A stretch of 64,000 nt of DNA from Bacillota bacterium (GCA_023415795.1 JAEZJG010000023.1:62001-126000), one strand, 5' to 3'; counted from the first letter of the stretch, positions 33,322 to 42,462 are shown. Notes: generated by a model not told the origin, from the letters alone. Program-made: numbers and translations.

Positions 33322-34388
33322 GCGCGCAGGGCGGAGACAAGACAGAAAAAGCCACACCTAAACGAAAACGAGAGGCACGGGAGAAGGGGCAGGTTGTCAA
33401 AAGCACCGAGCTGATCACCGCGCTGTCACTGGCTGTGTTGTTCGGGGCTTTGTCCATATTTGGTAAGCAGATGGTGGAGGGGATGCTGGCAGCACTGAAG
33501 CACTTCTTCTCCGGCGCGTTGCCCGAAACGCTGACACAAGCATCGGTGATTGCAATCTACAAGGATGCAGCCACAAGGTTTCTCATCATTATGCTGCCGC
33601 TTATGGGGGTGGCGATGGTTGGCGGTGTGGTGTTCAATGTGCTGCAGACAGGGTTTTTGTTCACTAGCAAAGCGCTTGCGCCGAAGATGGATCGCATTAA
33701 CCCGTTGTCCGGCTTCAAAAGGATATTTTCTAAGCAAACGTTTATCGACTTGCTCAAAGCGATAATCAAGCTTGCGATACTGGGGTATGTGGCTTACACA
33801 GAGTATGAGACGCGCATCGGCGGATTCCCGGCGCTGATGGGCCAAGAGGTGGCCGTTTCCACCGTGTCTTTCGTGGATACGATTATCGCGGTGGCGTTCA
33901 AGCTGGCGATTGCACTGGCCATATTCGCTCCATTTGACTACCTGATGCAGTGGCGGAAGCACAATAAAGAGCTGATGATGACGAAGCAGGAGATCAAGGA
34001 CGAATACAAGATGACCGAAGGCAATCCGCAGACGAAGGGGCGTATTGCGCAGAAGCAGCGGCAGATGAGCCGAATGCGCATGATGCAGGCGGTGAAGGAT
34101 GCAGACGTGGTTATCACAAACCCGACACACTATGCAGTGGCGCTATCGTATAAGGAGAACCAGCATACTGCGCCGAAGGTGGTGGCAAAGGGTAAGGATT
34201 TCATTGCTCAGAAGATCAAGGAGCAGGCTCGTGAGAATTCAGTAGAGATTGTGGAAAACGTGCAGCTGGCACGTGCGCTGTACTTTTTCTGCGATATCGG
34301 TGACGAAGTGCCGGAGGATCTCTACAAGGCTGTGGCCGAGGTGCTGGCCTATGTATATAAGATGAAGAGAGGGGGACGCAGATCATGA
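33318..34388 (+). CDS. flhB: FlhB, export switch protein
   Basis: A 356-residue protein with four N-terminal membrane helices and a cytoplasmic domain. The self-cleavage site NPTH is intact at residues 268-271 (VVITNPTHYAVALSYKE), with the basic cytoplasmic linker EIKDEYKMTEGNPQTKGRIA before it. FlhB changes export from rod/hook to filament substrates after FliK input. It overlaps fliR and flhA by four bases each (ATGA). A separate homologue of its C-domain is encoded at 25.5 kb. Confidence 0.96.
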   Translation: MSAQGGDKTEKATPKRKREAREKGQVVKSTELITALSLAVLFGALSIFGKQMVEGMLAALKHFFSGALPETLTQASVIAIYKDAATRFLIIMLPLMGVAMVGGVVFNVLQTGFLFTSKALAPKMDRINPLSGFKRIFSKQTFIDLLKAIIKLAILGYVAYTEYETRIGGFPALMGQEVAVSTVSFVDTIIAVAFKLAIALAIFAPFDYLMQWRKHNKELMMTKQEIKDEYKMTEGNPQTKGRIAQKQRQMSRMRMMQAVKDADVVITNPTHYAVALSYKENQHTAPKVVAKGKDFIAQKIKEQARENSVEIVENVQLARALYFFCDIGDEVPEDLYKAVAEVLAYVYKMKRGGRRS

Positions 34389-36433
34389 AAATAAAGAAGA
34401 GTGACATTTTAGTAGCGGTGCTGGTACTGGCTGTTATACTGCTGATCATCGTTCCGCTGTCTCCGGGGCTGATGGACTTCTTCCTGATCGCCAACATCAC
34501 AATGTCACTGCTGATACTGCTGATTACACTGTTCACCAAGAATACGCTGGAGTTCTCCACGTTCCCCACGGTGCTGCTGATCATAACGCTTTTCCGTCTG
34601 GCACTCAATATCTCGTCCACAAGGCTGATTCTGGGCAACGGCGGCGATGCGGGCGAGGTAATCAAGGCTTTCGGACAATTCGTGGTGGGCGGCAATCTGG
34701 TCGTCGGACTGGTGATCTTCCTTATAATCGTGGCGGTTCAGTTCATTGTTATCACCAAGGGCGCAGAGCGCGTTTCCGAGGTGGCCGCGCGCTTCACCTT
34801 AGATGCGATGCCCGGCAAGCAGATGGCGATTGACGCAGATTTATCTGCAGGCAATATCAGTGAGGATCAGGCCAGAGAGCGTCGTCAGGATATCCAGCGT
34901 GAGGCAGATTTCTACGGCTCAATGGACGGTGCATCCAAGTTTGTCAAGGGCGATGCCATCATCGGCATTATCATTACAGTTATCAACATTGTGGGCGGCA
35001 TCATTGTCGGTCTGCTGGGGGCAGGCGGCAAGGTTATGCCGTTTGATCAGGTAATACAGGTTTATACATTAGCGACTGTGGGTGATGGCTTGTGCAGCCA
35101 GATACCCGCACTGCTGGTATCCACTGCTACGGGCATAATTGTGACGCGCGCCGCCACGAAGGAGGGCTTTGGTCAGGATGTCGCCAAGCAGATGTTTGGA
35201 AACCCCACTGTGTTTTACGTGCTGGGGGCAATGCTGGCGCTGATCAGCCTGATACCCGGACTGCCCAAGATACCGATGCTGATCGTGGCCATTGTACTGC
35301 CCATTATCGGATATACGAAGGCGAACAAGAGTAAGAAAGAGGAAGCGGCTGAGCTGCTTGATGTGGAGGAGACCAGCGCGCAGGAGAAGCGCAAGCCCGA
35401 AAGCGTGACCTCACTGCTGCATGTGGATCTGATAGAGATGGAGTTTGGGTACGGTTTAATATCGCTGGTGGATGCCTCTCAGGGGGGAGACCTGCTTGAC
35501 CGAGTGGTGATGATACGCCGCCAGTGTGCGATTGATCTTGGCATCATCGTTCCCATCGTGCGGCTGCGTGACAACATACAGCTAGGAACGCGCGAATACG
35601 TCATCAAGATAAGAGGTTTGGATGTAGCGCGCGGCGAGGTGATGCTGGGGCATTTCCTGGCGCTGAAGCCGGACGACGTGGACGATCCCATCGACGGCAT
35701 CGAAACGGTGGAGCCCACCTTCGGGCTGCCAGCGCTGTGGATCGCCGAAGAGGATCGCGAAAAGGCGGAGCTTCGCGGCTATACCACCATCGATGTTCCC
35801 TCTGTTATTTCCACGCATTTGATGGAGATCATCAAACGCCACGCGGACGAGCTGCTGGGCCGTCAGCAGGTGCAGACGATTATCGACAATTTGAAGAAGC
35901 AGCAGCCGGCGCTGGTGGACGAAGTGGTTCCCAAGATCTTTACCATCGGCGAGGTGCAAAAGGTGTTGGCCAATCTGCTGCGCGAAGGGGTATCCATCCG
36001 CGACATCGCCACGATACTCGAAATACTGGGCGACTATGGCAACCTCACGCGCGATACCGATCTGCTGACAGAATATGTACGGCAGCGTCTGAAAAGGGCA
36101 ATCACGCGAAACTTTGTGCCGGATGGCAGGGCACGCGTTATCACCATCAACCCGGAAGCGGAAAGAGCGCTGTCCGGCAGCATAAGGCAGACGGACAAGG
36201 GGGCAGGCGTCGCGATGGAGCCGGTGCAGATGCAGCGCTTTCTGGCCAATCTTAAAAAGGCGGTGGATCACTTCCTGAGCCTTGGTATATCCCCAATGGT
36301 GATCACGTCGCCGCTTATTCGCAAGCATGTGAAAAATATCTCCGCGCAGGTGTTCCCGGATCTGGTGGTACTCTCTTACAACGAACTGGAGCAGCATGTG
36401 GAAATCTACTCTGACTGGACGGTGAATATCTAG
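34385..36433 (+). CDS. flhA: FlhA, export-gate ring protein
   Basis: A 682-residue protein with about eight membrane helices (residues 10-320) and a large cytoplasmic domain that forms the nonameric docking ring for chaperones. The family signature between helices is clear: ARFTLDAMPGKQMAIDADLS, then the FHIPEP-type DQARERRQDIQREADFYGSM and DGASKFVKGDAI. The C-domain includes HLMEIIKRHADELLGRQQVQ and RRAIT-like residues near 560 (LKRAITRNFVPDG). It is followed directly by flhF, whose TTG is the next codon after its stop. Confidence 0.96.
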   Translation: MKIKKSDILVAVLVLAVILLIIVPLSPGLMDFFLIANITMSLLILLITLFTKNTLEFSTFPTVLLIITLFRLALNISSTRLILGNGGDAGEVIKAFGQFVVGGNLVVGLVIFLIIVAVQFIVITKGAERVSEVAARFTLDAMPGKQMAIDADLSAGNISEDQARERRQDIQREADFYGSMDGASKFVKGDAIIGIIITVINIVGGIIVGLLGAGGKVMPFDQVIQVYTLATVGDGLCSQIPALLVSTATGIIVTRAATKEGFGQDVAKQMFGNPTVFYVLGAMLALISLIPGLPKIPMLIVAIVLPIIGYTKANKSKKEEAAELLDVEETSAQEKRKPESVTSLLHVDLIEMEFGYGLISLVDASQGGDLLDRVVMIRRQCAIDLGIIVPIVRLRDNIQLGTREYVIKIRGLDVARGEVMLGHFLALKPDDVDDPIDGIETVEPTFGLPALWIAEEDREKAELRGYTTIDVPSVISTHLMEIIKRHADELLGRQQVQTIIDNLKKQQPALVDEVVPKIFTIGEVQKVLANLLREGVSIRDIATILEILGDYGNLTRDTDLLTEYVRQRLKRAITRNFVPDGRARVITINPEAERALSGSIRQTDKGAGVAMEPVQMQRFLANLKKAVDHFLSLGISPMVITSPLIRKHVKNISAQVFPDLVVLSYNELEQHVEIYSDWTVNI

Positions 36434-37975
36434 TTGGTTGTCAAAAGATTTGTAGCGGCCGATATGAAAGAGGCCATGGAAAAAATAAGACAGGAGCTGG
36501 GGCCAGACGCGGTGATTATGGACACCAACCCTGTTCGTAGCCGAGGGTTGGGCGGCTTTTTCAAGCAAGGAGTCGAGGTAGTGGCGGCATATGAACCATC
36601 TGCCGTGCGCGCGCAGCAGATGTTTACAGCGCAAACGCAAGGCGCACCCGAAGAAGCCGAGACGCGACCCCGGTCAACTCACCCAGCACATGCCAAATAC
36701 TCTGCAGTGCAGCGGCAGGAACCAGGGCAAGCATTTGCCTCTGATATGCGAGACGCAGTAAGCCGGGAAAGCGCATGGAGCCAGCAGCCAGAGGAGGCTG
36801 CCGAACCGCAGGAGCTGGGACCGGTCATTTTTCCGGCGTACGCGACACCCGATATGGGGGCTGCCGCAGCGGCAAAGCCCACAAGCCCGCCGGAGCCAGA
36901 CTACACGCCGGAGCCGGAGCGTATTGCAGAGCTGATGCGAAGGCTGGGCCTAGGTGCTGAACCAGCTAAAAAACCGGCGTCTGCTGCCAAAACACCGCAC
37001 GCTTCCGAAGCGCCCAAGCCGCAAATAAACAAGCGCGAAGCAGAAAAGGCTGCGGCTAAGGCACAGACATTTGTGCAGTTTGAGGCAGGGCCAAATCCGC
37101 TCTCGGAGCAGATCGCTTCGCTGAAGGAAACAGTGCAGGATTTCTCGCAGCGGATGAGCATGATGTCCAAGGACACAACGCTGGCGCTGCCGCCCGATAT
37201 ATTAAACCTGTACAGCGGCCTTGTGGACAGGGATGTGCCCGAAGAGCTGGCACGGCAGCTGGCGGTGCAAACGCAGATGGCGCAAACCCGCCGCAGTGTG
37301 AAGGCAGAGACAGCCGCTCAACAGATCATTATGGACAAGCTGGGAGCAACATCGCCCATTAAGCTCAAGGGCTACAGGCAAAACGTGCTGTTCTTTGTGG
37401 GACCGACGGGTGCTGGCAAGACAACCACGCTGGTCAAGCTGGCGGGCATGCTGATGCTGGAGCATAAGCTCAAGGTGGGGCTGGTCAACATGGACACCTA
37501 CCGAATCGGCGCAATGGAGCATATGCGTATCTACGCGGACATCATGGATTTGCCGATGCGCACCGCCTATACCTCGGCGGATCTGAAGCAGGCGCTGGAC
37601 GAGCTGTCGGACAGGGATGTGGTGCTGGTGGATACCGCCGGCAAGACGCCCGGCAGCGAGAGCTATATGGCGGAAATTGCAGAGTGTCTTAGCGTGGCGC
37701 AGGTTGACGAGGTGTTCCTGGTCATCAGCGTGGCGACAGGGCACAGAGCCACACGAGAGATTGTGGCAAGCTACTCATTCCTCGCCGACTACAAGCTGAT
37801 ACTCACAAAGCTTGATGAGGTGAGCGCTTGGGGCAATGTGCTCTACATCAAGGAGCTTTCAGGCAAGCAGCTGGCTTATGTAACGGTAGGGCAAAACGTG
37901 CCCGACGACATCAGGCCGGCGGACGCGAAGAAACTAGCGGATAATATTTCAGGAAAGAAGGTGGGCGTATTATGA
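36434..37975 (+). CDS. flhF: FlhF, SRP-type GTPase
   Basis: A 513-residue SRP-family GTPase that sets flagellar position and number. The N-terminal B domain (VVKRFVAADMKEAMEKIRQE) is followed by a long Pro/Ala/Glu-rich linker (residues about 60-210), an N domain, and the G domain: G1 GPTGAGKTTT at about residue 323, VNMDTYRIGAMEHMRIYADI, G3 VVLVDTAGKTPGS and G4 LTKLDEVSAWGN. The start is TTG, the codon right after the flhA stop; the ribosome site must lie in the flhA end, so translation is likely coupled. It overlaps flhG by four bases. Confidence 0.93.
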   Translation: MVVKRFVAADMKEAMEKIRQELGPDAVIMDTNPVRSRGLGGFFKQGVEVVAAYEPSAVRAQQMFTAQTQGAPEEAETRPRSTHPAHAKYSAVQRQEPGQAFASDMRDAVSRESAWSQQPEEAAEPQELGPVIFPAYATPDMGAAAAAKPTSPPEPDYTPEPERIAELMRRLGLGAEPAKKPASAAKTPHASEAPKPQINKREAEKAAAKAQTFVQFEAGPNPLSEQIASLKETVQDFSQRMSMMSKDTTLALPPDILNLYSGLVDRDVPEELARQLAVQTQMAQTRRSVKAETAAQQIIMDKLGATSPIKLKGYRQNVLFFVGPTGAGKTTTLVKLAGMLMLEHKLKVGLVNMDTYRIGAMEHMRIYADIMDLPMRTAYTSADLKQALDELSDRDVVLVDTAGKTPGSESYMAEIAECLSVAQVDEVFLVISVATGHRATREIVASYSFLADYKLILTKLDEVSAWGNVLYIKELSGKQLAYVTVGQNVPDDIRPADAKKLADNISGKKVGVL

Positions 37976-38841
37976 CGGACCAGGCGGAGAATTTGAGGAC
38001 TATGATGAAGCTGAATAATACGCATACGAAGATAGTGACGATTGCCAGCGGCAAGGGCGGTGTGGGTAAATCCAGTCTTGCCATAAACCTTGGTATAGCG
38101 CTCAGCCGCAGAGGGCGTCGTGTGCTGGTTATCGATACGGATTTTGGGTTCAACAATATTGACGTCATGCTGGGCATCCATACGCAGCACGATTTGCTGG
38201 ATGTGATCGAGGGACGAAAGACCATACGCGAGGTGATTGAAAAAGGGATCGCCGGTGTACAGTTTATCTCCGGCGGTTCCGGCGTGTACGAGCTTATGAA
38301 AATGATGCCCGAACAGATGATGAGCATCATCAGCAGCCTCGCCGAGCTGGAAGATGTCGCAGATACCATCATCTTTGATACCGGCGCAGGGCTGTCGGAC
38401 AACACGATGCGGCTGATTCGTGCCAGCCATGAGACAATACTGGTGACGACACCGGAGCCCACGGCGGTGGTGGATGCTTACGCATTGCTCAAGATGGTGC
38501 ATGAGCAGGGTGACAGGCCGCACATCAGCCTTGTGGTTAATCTGGTTTCGGGTGCGAAGGAAGCGATATCGGTGGCAGACGGCTTTGTGCGCATAGCGGA
38601 GAAAAACCTCAATATACGCCTCAACAGACTGGGTTACATCACACGTGACGACAGCATGTCCAGCTCGATTAAGCTGCAAGTTCCGGTATTGGTCAGTTTT
38701 CCCCGCAGCACGGCGTCTATCGACATTACCGAGCTGACACACCGTTACCTGAATCTGCCAACAAGGGAAACCAAGAAGCCGGGTGTCGCCGGATTTCTGG
38801 AAAGCTTTTTTACAAAGAACAGGATATATAGGGAGTCATAA
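37972..38841 (+). CDS. flhG: FlhG (YlxH), MinD-like ATPase
   Basis: A 289-residue MinD/ParA-type ATPase and partner of FlhF. The deviant Walker A (IASGKGGVGKSSLAINLG) lies near residues 24-41, Walker B is in DTIIFDTGAGLSD, and VLVIDTDFGFNNIDVMLG is another family motif. The N-terminus NLRTMMKLNNT matches the FlhF-activating DQAxxLR region (here TDQAENLRTMM). FlhG stimulates FlhF GTPase activity and controls basal-body numbers. The C-terminus (SFFTKNRIYRES) may hold a membrane-targeting helix. In Bacillus che genes come next; here a PilZ gene does. Confidence 0.93.
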   Translation: MTDQAENLRTMMKLNNTHTKIVTIASGKGGVGKSSLAINLGIALSRRGRRVLVIDTDFGFNNIDVMLGIHTQHDLLDVIEGRKTIREVIEKGIAGVQFISGGSGVYELMKMMPEQMMSIISSLAELEDVADTIIFDTGAGLSDNTMRLIRASHETILVTTPEPTAVVDAYALLKMVHEQGDRPHISLVVNLVSGAKEAISVADGFVRIAEKNLNIRLNRLGYITRDDSMSSSIKLQVPVLVSFPRSTASIDITELTHRYLNLPTRETKKPGVAGFLESFFTKNRIYRES

Positions 38842-38844
38842 GCG

Positions 38845-39507
38845 TTGTACGCAAATGAAATGCTGACCATCGGCGAACTGATGGAGATAAAAATTGAACC
38901 GGGGTTTACCAAGACGAAGCTGCAGGACATGTATGAGAACGAGCGGTTTTCTGTGCTCAATCCTACGGTGAAAGGGATCCCCATTCGGCTGGAGAATGGC
39001 GGCGGGTATACGTTCCGCTTTTGCCGCTCCAACGGGGTTTTTTCCTTCGAGGCGCGGCTGGTGAACAACTACTTGCAGGATGGTATGCGCATGTGCCTGT
39101 TTGAATCACAGACTGAGGTGGTGCGGTCACAGCGTCGGCAAAGCTTTCGTCTACCCATCAAGCTGGATGTGCTTCTGTATATGGATTCGGAAAAGCAAGA
39201 GAAGAATCCCGCAACTGTTAAGGCCAAGACAATGGATTTGTCGGAGCACGGTATGCTGATCACCAGCTTCACACGCGTGGAGGCCAATCAGAAGGTGATC
39301 GCTGAGCTGAAGCTGTCGCCGGTGGACAGCATAGCGCTGAAGGCCAAGGTGCTGCGCTGCGAGAAGCCGCTGGATAAAAATGATCCCTATCGCATCGTGC
39401 TTGTTTTTGACGGCAATTCAGACAGGCAAAAGTCTGACATCGGGCGCTATATATTGCAGCAACAGATTGTAGCGAGAAAGAAAAACAGTCAGGAAGTGAA
39501 GCCATGA
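38845..39507 (+). CDS. PilZ-domain c-di-GMP receptor, YcgR/YpfA-like flagellar brake
   Basis: A 220-residue protein with an N-terminal YcgR-N-like beta domain (residues 1-95) and a C-terminal PilZ domain. PilZ motifs are RSQRRQSFRLPIKLDVL (RxxxR type) near residue 95 and MDLSEHGMLI (D/NxSxxG type) near residue 130, so c-di-GMP binding is expected. In other bacteria such proteins slow the motor by binding MotA or FliG/FliM. It sits between flhG and sigD, where Bacillus carries cheB-A-W-C-D. The TTG at 38845 has GGGAG nine bases upstream. The stop overlaps the sigma gene start. Confidence 0.88.
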   Translation: MYANEMLTIGELMEIKIEPGFTKTKLQDMYENERFSVLNPTVKGIPIRLENGGGYTFRFCRSNGVFSFEARLVNNYLQDGMRMCLFESQTEVVRSQRRQSFRLPIKLDVLLYMDSEKQEKNPATVKAKTMDLSEHGMLITSFTRVEANQKVIAELKLSPVDSIALKAKVLRCEKPLDKNDPYRIVLVFDGNSDRQKSDIGRYILQQQIVARKKNSQEVKP

Positions 39508-40277
39508 GTAACCATTTGAGTGTACAGGAGCTCTGGAGTATGTATTCCAGAGAGAAGACTCTGGAACTGAAGAATGAACTGGTGCTGCGTTACCTTCCGC
39601 AGGTGAAGAGCATTGTGCTGCGCCTGATGCCAACCTACAAAGCTTACAGCAATTACGATGACATGCTCAGCTGCGGTATTCTGGGACTGATGGATGCCGT
39701 AGAAAAGTACGACGTGTCGCGTGATGTCAAATTTGAATACTATGCGACCATGCGTATCAAGGGAGAGATCATCGACAATATTCGCAAGCAGGATTGGGCT
39801 CCCTCCAGTTTGCGCCGCAAGATCAAGGCGATCAGCAATGCGTACAGCGAGCTGGAAAGCCGCCTGTGCCGTGAACCTACGGACGGCGAGGTTGCCCGCT
39901 ATCTCGATATGCCGGAGGAGGAGCTGCAAAGCACACTGGGCAAATCTCAGATGTTTAATATCATCCACTTCGAAGAGATGGTTCAAAACGATGCCGCTTG
40001 GGAGTACTCTATTCAAAACGAAGAGAACTCTTTGGAGGAGGAAGTGGAAAACCGGGAGATGGTGGAGATACTGGGGCAGATTATAGAAAACCTGCCTGAG
40101 AAGGAGAAACTCGTCATTACGTTGTATTATTACGAAGAGATGACACTCAAGGAGATAGCGGAGGTTTTGGGCGTCTCTGAATCCCGCGTGTCGCAGATAC
40201 ATTCCAAGGTGGTGCTCAAGCTGCGCAGCAAAATGCAGTATGCAGGGGTTTACGAGGCAGCTGCCAGCGCAAGGTAG
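39504..40277 (+). CDS. sigD: flagellar sigma factor SigD/FliA (sigma-28)
   Basis: A 257-residue sigma-70 family protein with regions 2, 3 and 4. Region 2 contains YDDMLSCGILGLMDAVEKYD and RIKGEIIDNIRKQDWAPSSL, a FliA/WhiG hallmark; region 3 has EPTDGEVARYLDMPEEEL; region 4 has EMTLKEIAEVLGVSESRVSQ with the HTH. It directs late flagellar genes from TAAA-N15-GCCGATAA promoters, several of which occur in the window, and is held by FlgM (42.9 kb) until the hook is complete. It is translationally coupled to the PilZ gene by ATGA. Confidence 0.95.
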   Translation: MSNHLSVQELWSMYSREKTLELKNELVLRYLPQVKSIVLRLMPTYKAYSNYDDMLSCGILGLMDAVEKYDVSRDVKFEYYATMRIKGEIIDNIRKQDWAPSSLRRKIKAISNAYSELESRLCREPTDGEVARYLDMPEEELQSTLGKSQMFNIIHFEEMVQNDAAWEYSIQNEENSLEEEVENREMVEILGQIIENLPEKEKLVITLYYYEEMTLKEIAEVLGVSESRVSQIHSKVVLKLRSKMQYAGVYEAAASAR

Positions 40278-40297
40278 ATAACAGGGGGGTAGAGGAT

Positions 40298-40843
40298 ATG
40301 GATATGACATATTATGCGTTTGCCACATACATCTTTTTTCTGGTGTGCGGCGCAATCTGGGTTTATGCCAAGCTGATGCGCGGCGCCAAGGGTAAGGACG
40401 ACAAATCAGGGTACGAAAAAGAACAGCGCCTGTTTTCGCTTTATCAAAACGTTGAGGATATGATGTCCGACTTTGAGGAGTATGCCGAAAACTCCAAGAA
40501 GGACACCGAAGCTGCGATCGGCAAGGTGGTGGTGATGCTGGAGGAAATGCGCCAGCTATCCGTGGGTGCCAAGAGCGCAAAGCCTGTGGTGGAACCGGCT
40601 GCGCGTGGCGTTCAGTGGAATGAGCATCCGGCACAGCCCGTTCAGGAGATGCAAGCACAACCCGCCTACAGACCGGCACGTCAGGAGAGCAACGCGAAGG
40701 ATGAACAGTCGGTGCCCCCGCTGAAAACCAACGAAAAGATACAGCTGCTGAATGCACAGGGCTTCAATGCCGCAGAGATTGCCAAAACACTGGGAGTGTC
40801 TGTCCGAGAGGTGTCGCTGGCGCTCGAAATGCTGCGAAAATGA
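40298..40843 (+). CDS. SwrB/YlxL-like membrane protein with C-terminal HTH
   Basis: A 181-residue protein with one N-terminal helix (about residues 5-24, YAFATYIFFLVCGAIWVYAK), a charged segment with coiled-coil character (residues 40-90), a Pro/Gln-rich linker, and a C-terminal helix-turn-helix: KIQLLNAQGFNAAEIAKTLG then VSVREVSLALEMLRK. Gene order (directly after sigD) and architecture match SwrB/YlxL of Bacillus, which promotes flagellar export activation. The HTH could bind DNA, or be used for protein contact. It has GGGGGG about nine bases before the ATG and is the last gene of the export operon, since a terminator follows. Confidence 0.6.
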   Translation: MDMTYYAFATYIFFLVCGAIWVYAKLMRGAKGKDDKSGYEKEQRLFSLYQNVEDMMSDFEEYAENSKKDTEAAIGKVVVMLEEMRQLSVGAKSAKPVVEPAARGVQWNEHPAQPVQEMQAQPAYRPARQESNAKDEQSVPPLKTNEKIQLLNAQGFNAAEIAKTLGVSVREVSLALEMLRK

Positions 40844-40850
40844 GCAATGA

Positions 40851-40882
40851 TAACGTTTGATATTCAATTTATCAGCGTTTTT
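40851..40882 (+). terminator. probable intrinsic terminator of the fliO-to-sigD operon
   Basis: AACG and TGATA pair with TATCA and CGTT across a small internal loop (imperfect stem, seven-base hairpin loop) and are followed by TTTTT. The stem is weak, so termination may be partial. Confidence 0.5.
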
Positions 40883-40883
40883 C

Positions 40884-40911
40884 TAAAGTAGTGCCTTTTG
40901 CCGTACGATAT
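40884..40911 (+). promoter_or_regulatory. sigma-D type promoter of the flgF-to-csrA operon
   Basis: TAAA (40884-40887, in TAAAGTAG) is followed after 16 bases by TACGATAT (40904-40911); the CGATAT core fits the SigD -10 GCCGATAT in six of eight bases. It lies 31 bases ahead of the first gene and directly behind the terminator. Confidence 0.5.
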
Positions 40912-40941
40912 ATCAATTAGAAAAGAAGATAGAGGAGAGCC

Positions 40942-41676
40942 ATGCTTCGAAGCTTTTATATCGCCAGCACGGGAATGCTGGCCCAAAGAAGCAAGATGGA
41001 TATTGTAACGAACAATATCGTCAATGCGGACACGACAGGTTATAAGAACGACACGCTGATTACGCGTTCGTTTAAGGACATGCTGATACAGGGCATGGAC
41101 GGTACGCCTATCGGCGCGCAGAACACGGGTATTTACGTGGATGATGTGTCTACGTCGTATACGCAGGGTGATCTCGAAGAAACCGGAAGATTGTCGGATC
41201 TGGCGCTGGCGGGAGACGGGTTCTTTGTACTCAACACGGCGGACGGATTGCGGTATACAAGAAACGGTGCGTTTGCCGTAAGCCCGGAAGGGTATTTGGT
41301 GAACGCAGACGGCAACTACGTTCAGGGCAACAACGGCAGAATATATGTGGGCAGCGGAGAATTTGTTGTCGGGGAGGATGGCAGCGTTTCTGTAAAGGGC
41401 ACTGTGACGGATAAGCTTCGGATTGTAACGTTTGGAGACCTGGCTGGTTTGCAAAAAGTTGAATCAAACATGTTTGAAGCCGGCACAGCCGGAGCGCCGC
41501 AGGCAGCAACAGATTGCAAAGTTAAGCAGGGTTATCTGGAAGGGTCTAACGTCAATGTGTCTGACGAGATGGTTTCTCTGGTGGAGTTGAACCGCGCATA
41601 TCAGGTCAATCAGCGCGTACTGACGATGCTGGATCAATCCCTATCGAAGACTGTTAACGACGTGGGAAGAGTGTGA
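40942..41676 (+). CDS. flagellar rod/hook basal-body protein, FlgF/FlgG family (first of pair)
   Basis: A 244-residue rod-family protein. It has the N-terminal SFYIASTGMLAQRSKMDIVT and NNIVNADTTGYKNDTLI, the central GDGFFVLNTADGLRYTRNGAF and the C-terminal GSNVNVSDEMVSLVELNRAY. It is one of two adjacent family members that correspond to FlhO/FlhP (FlgF/FlgG) of Bacillota; which is FlgF and which FlgG is not decided by the sequence alone. They form the distal rod. GAGGAGAG lies three to eight bases before the ATG. It is the first gene of the late operon. Confidence 0.88.
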   Translation: MLRSFYIASTGMLAQRSKMDIVTNNIVNADTTGYKNDTLITRSFKDMLIQGMDGTPIGAQNTGIYVDDVSTSYTQGDLEETGRLSDLALAGDGFFVLNTADGLRYTRNGAFAVSPEGYLVNADGNYVQGNNGRIYVGSGEFVVGEDGSVSVKGTVTDKLRIVTFGDLAGLQKVESNMFEAGTAGAPQAATDCKVKQGYLEGSNVNVSDEMVSLVELNRAYQVNQRVLTMLDQSLSKTVNDVGRV

Positions 41677-41687
41677 GGTAAGGATAC

Positions 41688-42440
41688 ATGAATTCGCTCA
41701 ATATCGCAGGCCTTGGGCTTAAGGCACAGCAGAACCGTGTCAATGTGATCGGAAACAACTTGGCTAACGCCAATACGGCAGGGTATAAGAGCCAGCGAGT
41801 TGATTTTCAGGATGCGCTTTATACGCAGATGATGAATCCTGTTGATACGCAGCGGGAAGATATGAGAAGCGGCGCCGGTGTGCTGCTGGGAACCACCAAC
41901 CGCGATTATACGCAGGGAACGGCAGTAGGCACTGGTGAAGAACTGGATTTTTATTTGGAAGGCGACGGCTTTTTCACGGTGCAGGATATAAGCGGCGCAA
42001 AGATGTATACGCGCAGTGGTGCTTTTGCGATATCAGTGGAAGAGGGCGGCAACTATCTGGTGACGGCAAGCGGCCAGTATGTGCTGGATGAGAACAGCGC
42101 GCGTATTCAACTGCCGGATGGTGCGAAAGCCATAAAGGTCAATGAGGATGGCTCGCTGTGGGCGAACAATACTCAATTTGCTAAACTCAATGTTGTCACA
42201 TTCACCAACAAGAATGGCTTGTCGGCTAGCGGCAGCTCTTGCTTCGAAGAAACAGTGGCATCCGGGGCGCCTATCGCATCCGACGCAAAGGTAAAGCAGG
42301 GTGGTCTTGAAGCCTCCAATGTAGATCTTACGGTGGAGATGTCAAGACTAATACGGGCGCAGAAGGCTTTTTCGATGGCAAGCCGTGCAGTATCTGTATG
42401 GGACGAGATGGAAGCGACAACCAATAGCTTGAGGACTTAA
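41688..42440 (+). CDS. flagellar rod/hook basal-body protein, FlgF/FlgG family (second of pair)
   Basis: A 250-residue paralogue of the upstream gene, starting NSLNIAGLGLKAQQNRVNVI with NNLANANTAGYKSQRVDFQD, a central GDGFFTVQDISGAKMYTRSG and the C-terminal SNVDLTVEMSRLIRAQKAFS. By analogy with FlhO/FlhP it is a distal rod protein. It lies 11 bases after its partner, with a weak GTGAGG ribosome site. Confidence 0.88.
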   Translation: MNSLNIAGLGLKAQQNRVNVIGNNLANANTAGYKSQRVDFQDALYTQMMNPVDTQREDMRSGAGVLLGTTNRDYTQGTAVGTGEELDFYLEGDGFFTVQDISGAKMYTRSGAFAISVEEGGNYLVTASGQYVLDENSARIQLPDGAKAIKVNEDGSLWANNTQFAKLNVVTFTNKNGLSASGSSCFEETVASGAPIASDAKVKQGGLEASNVDLTVEMSRLIRAQKAFSMASRAVSVWDEMEATTNSLRT

Positions 42441-42462
42441 ATACATTTGATTGAGGTGCGCA

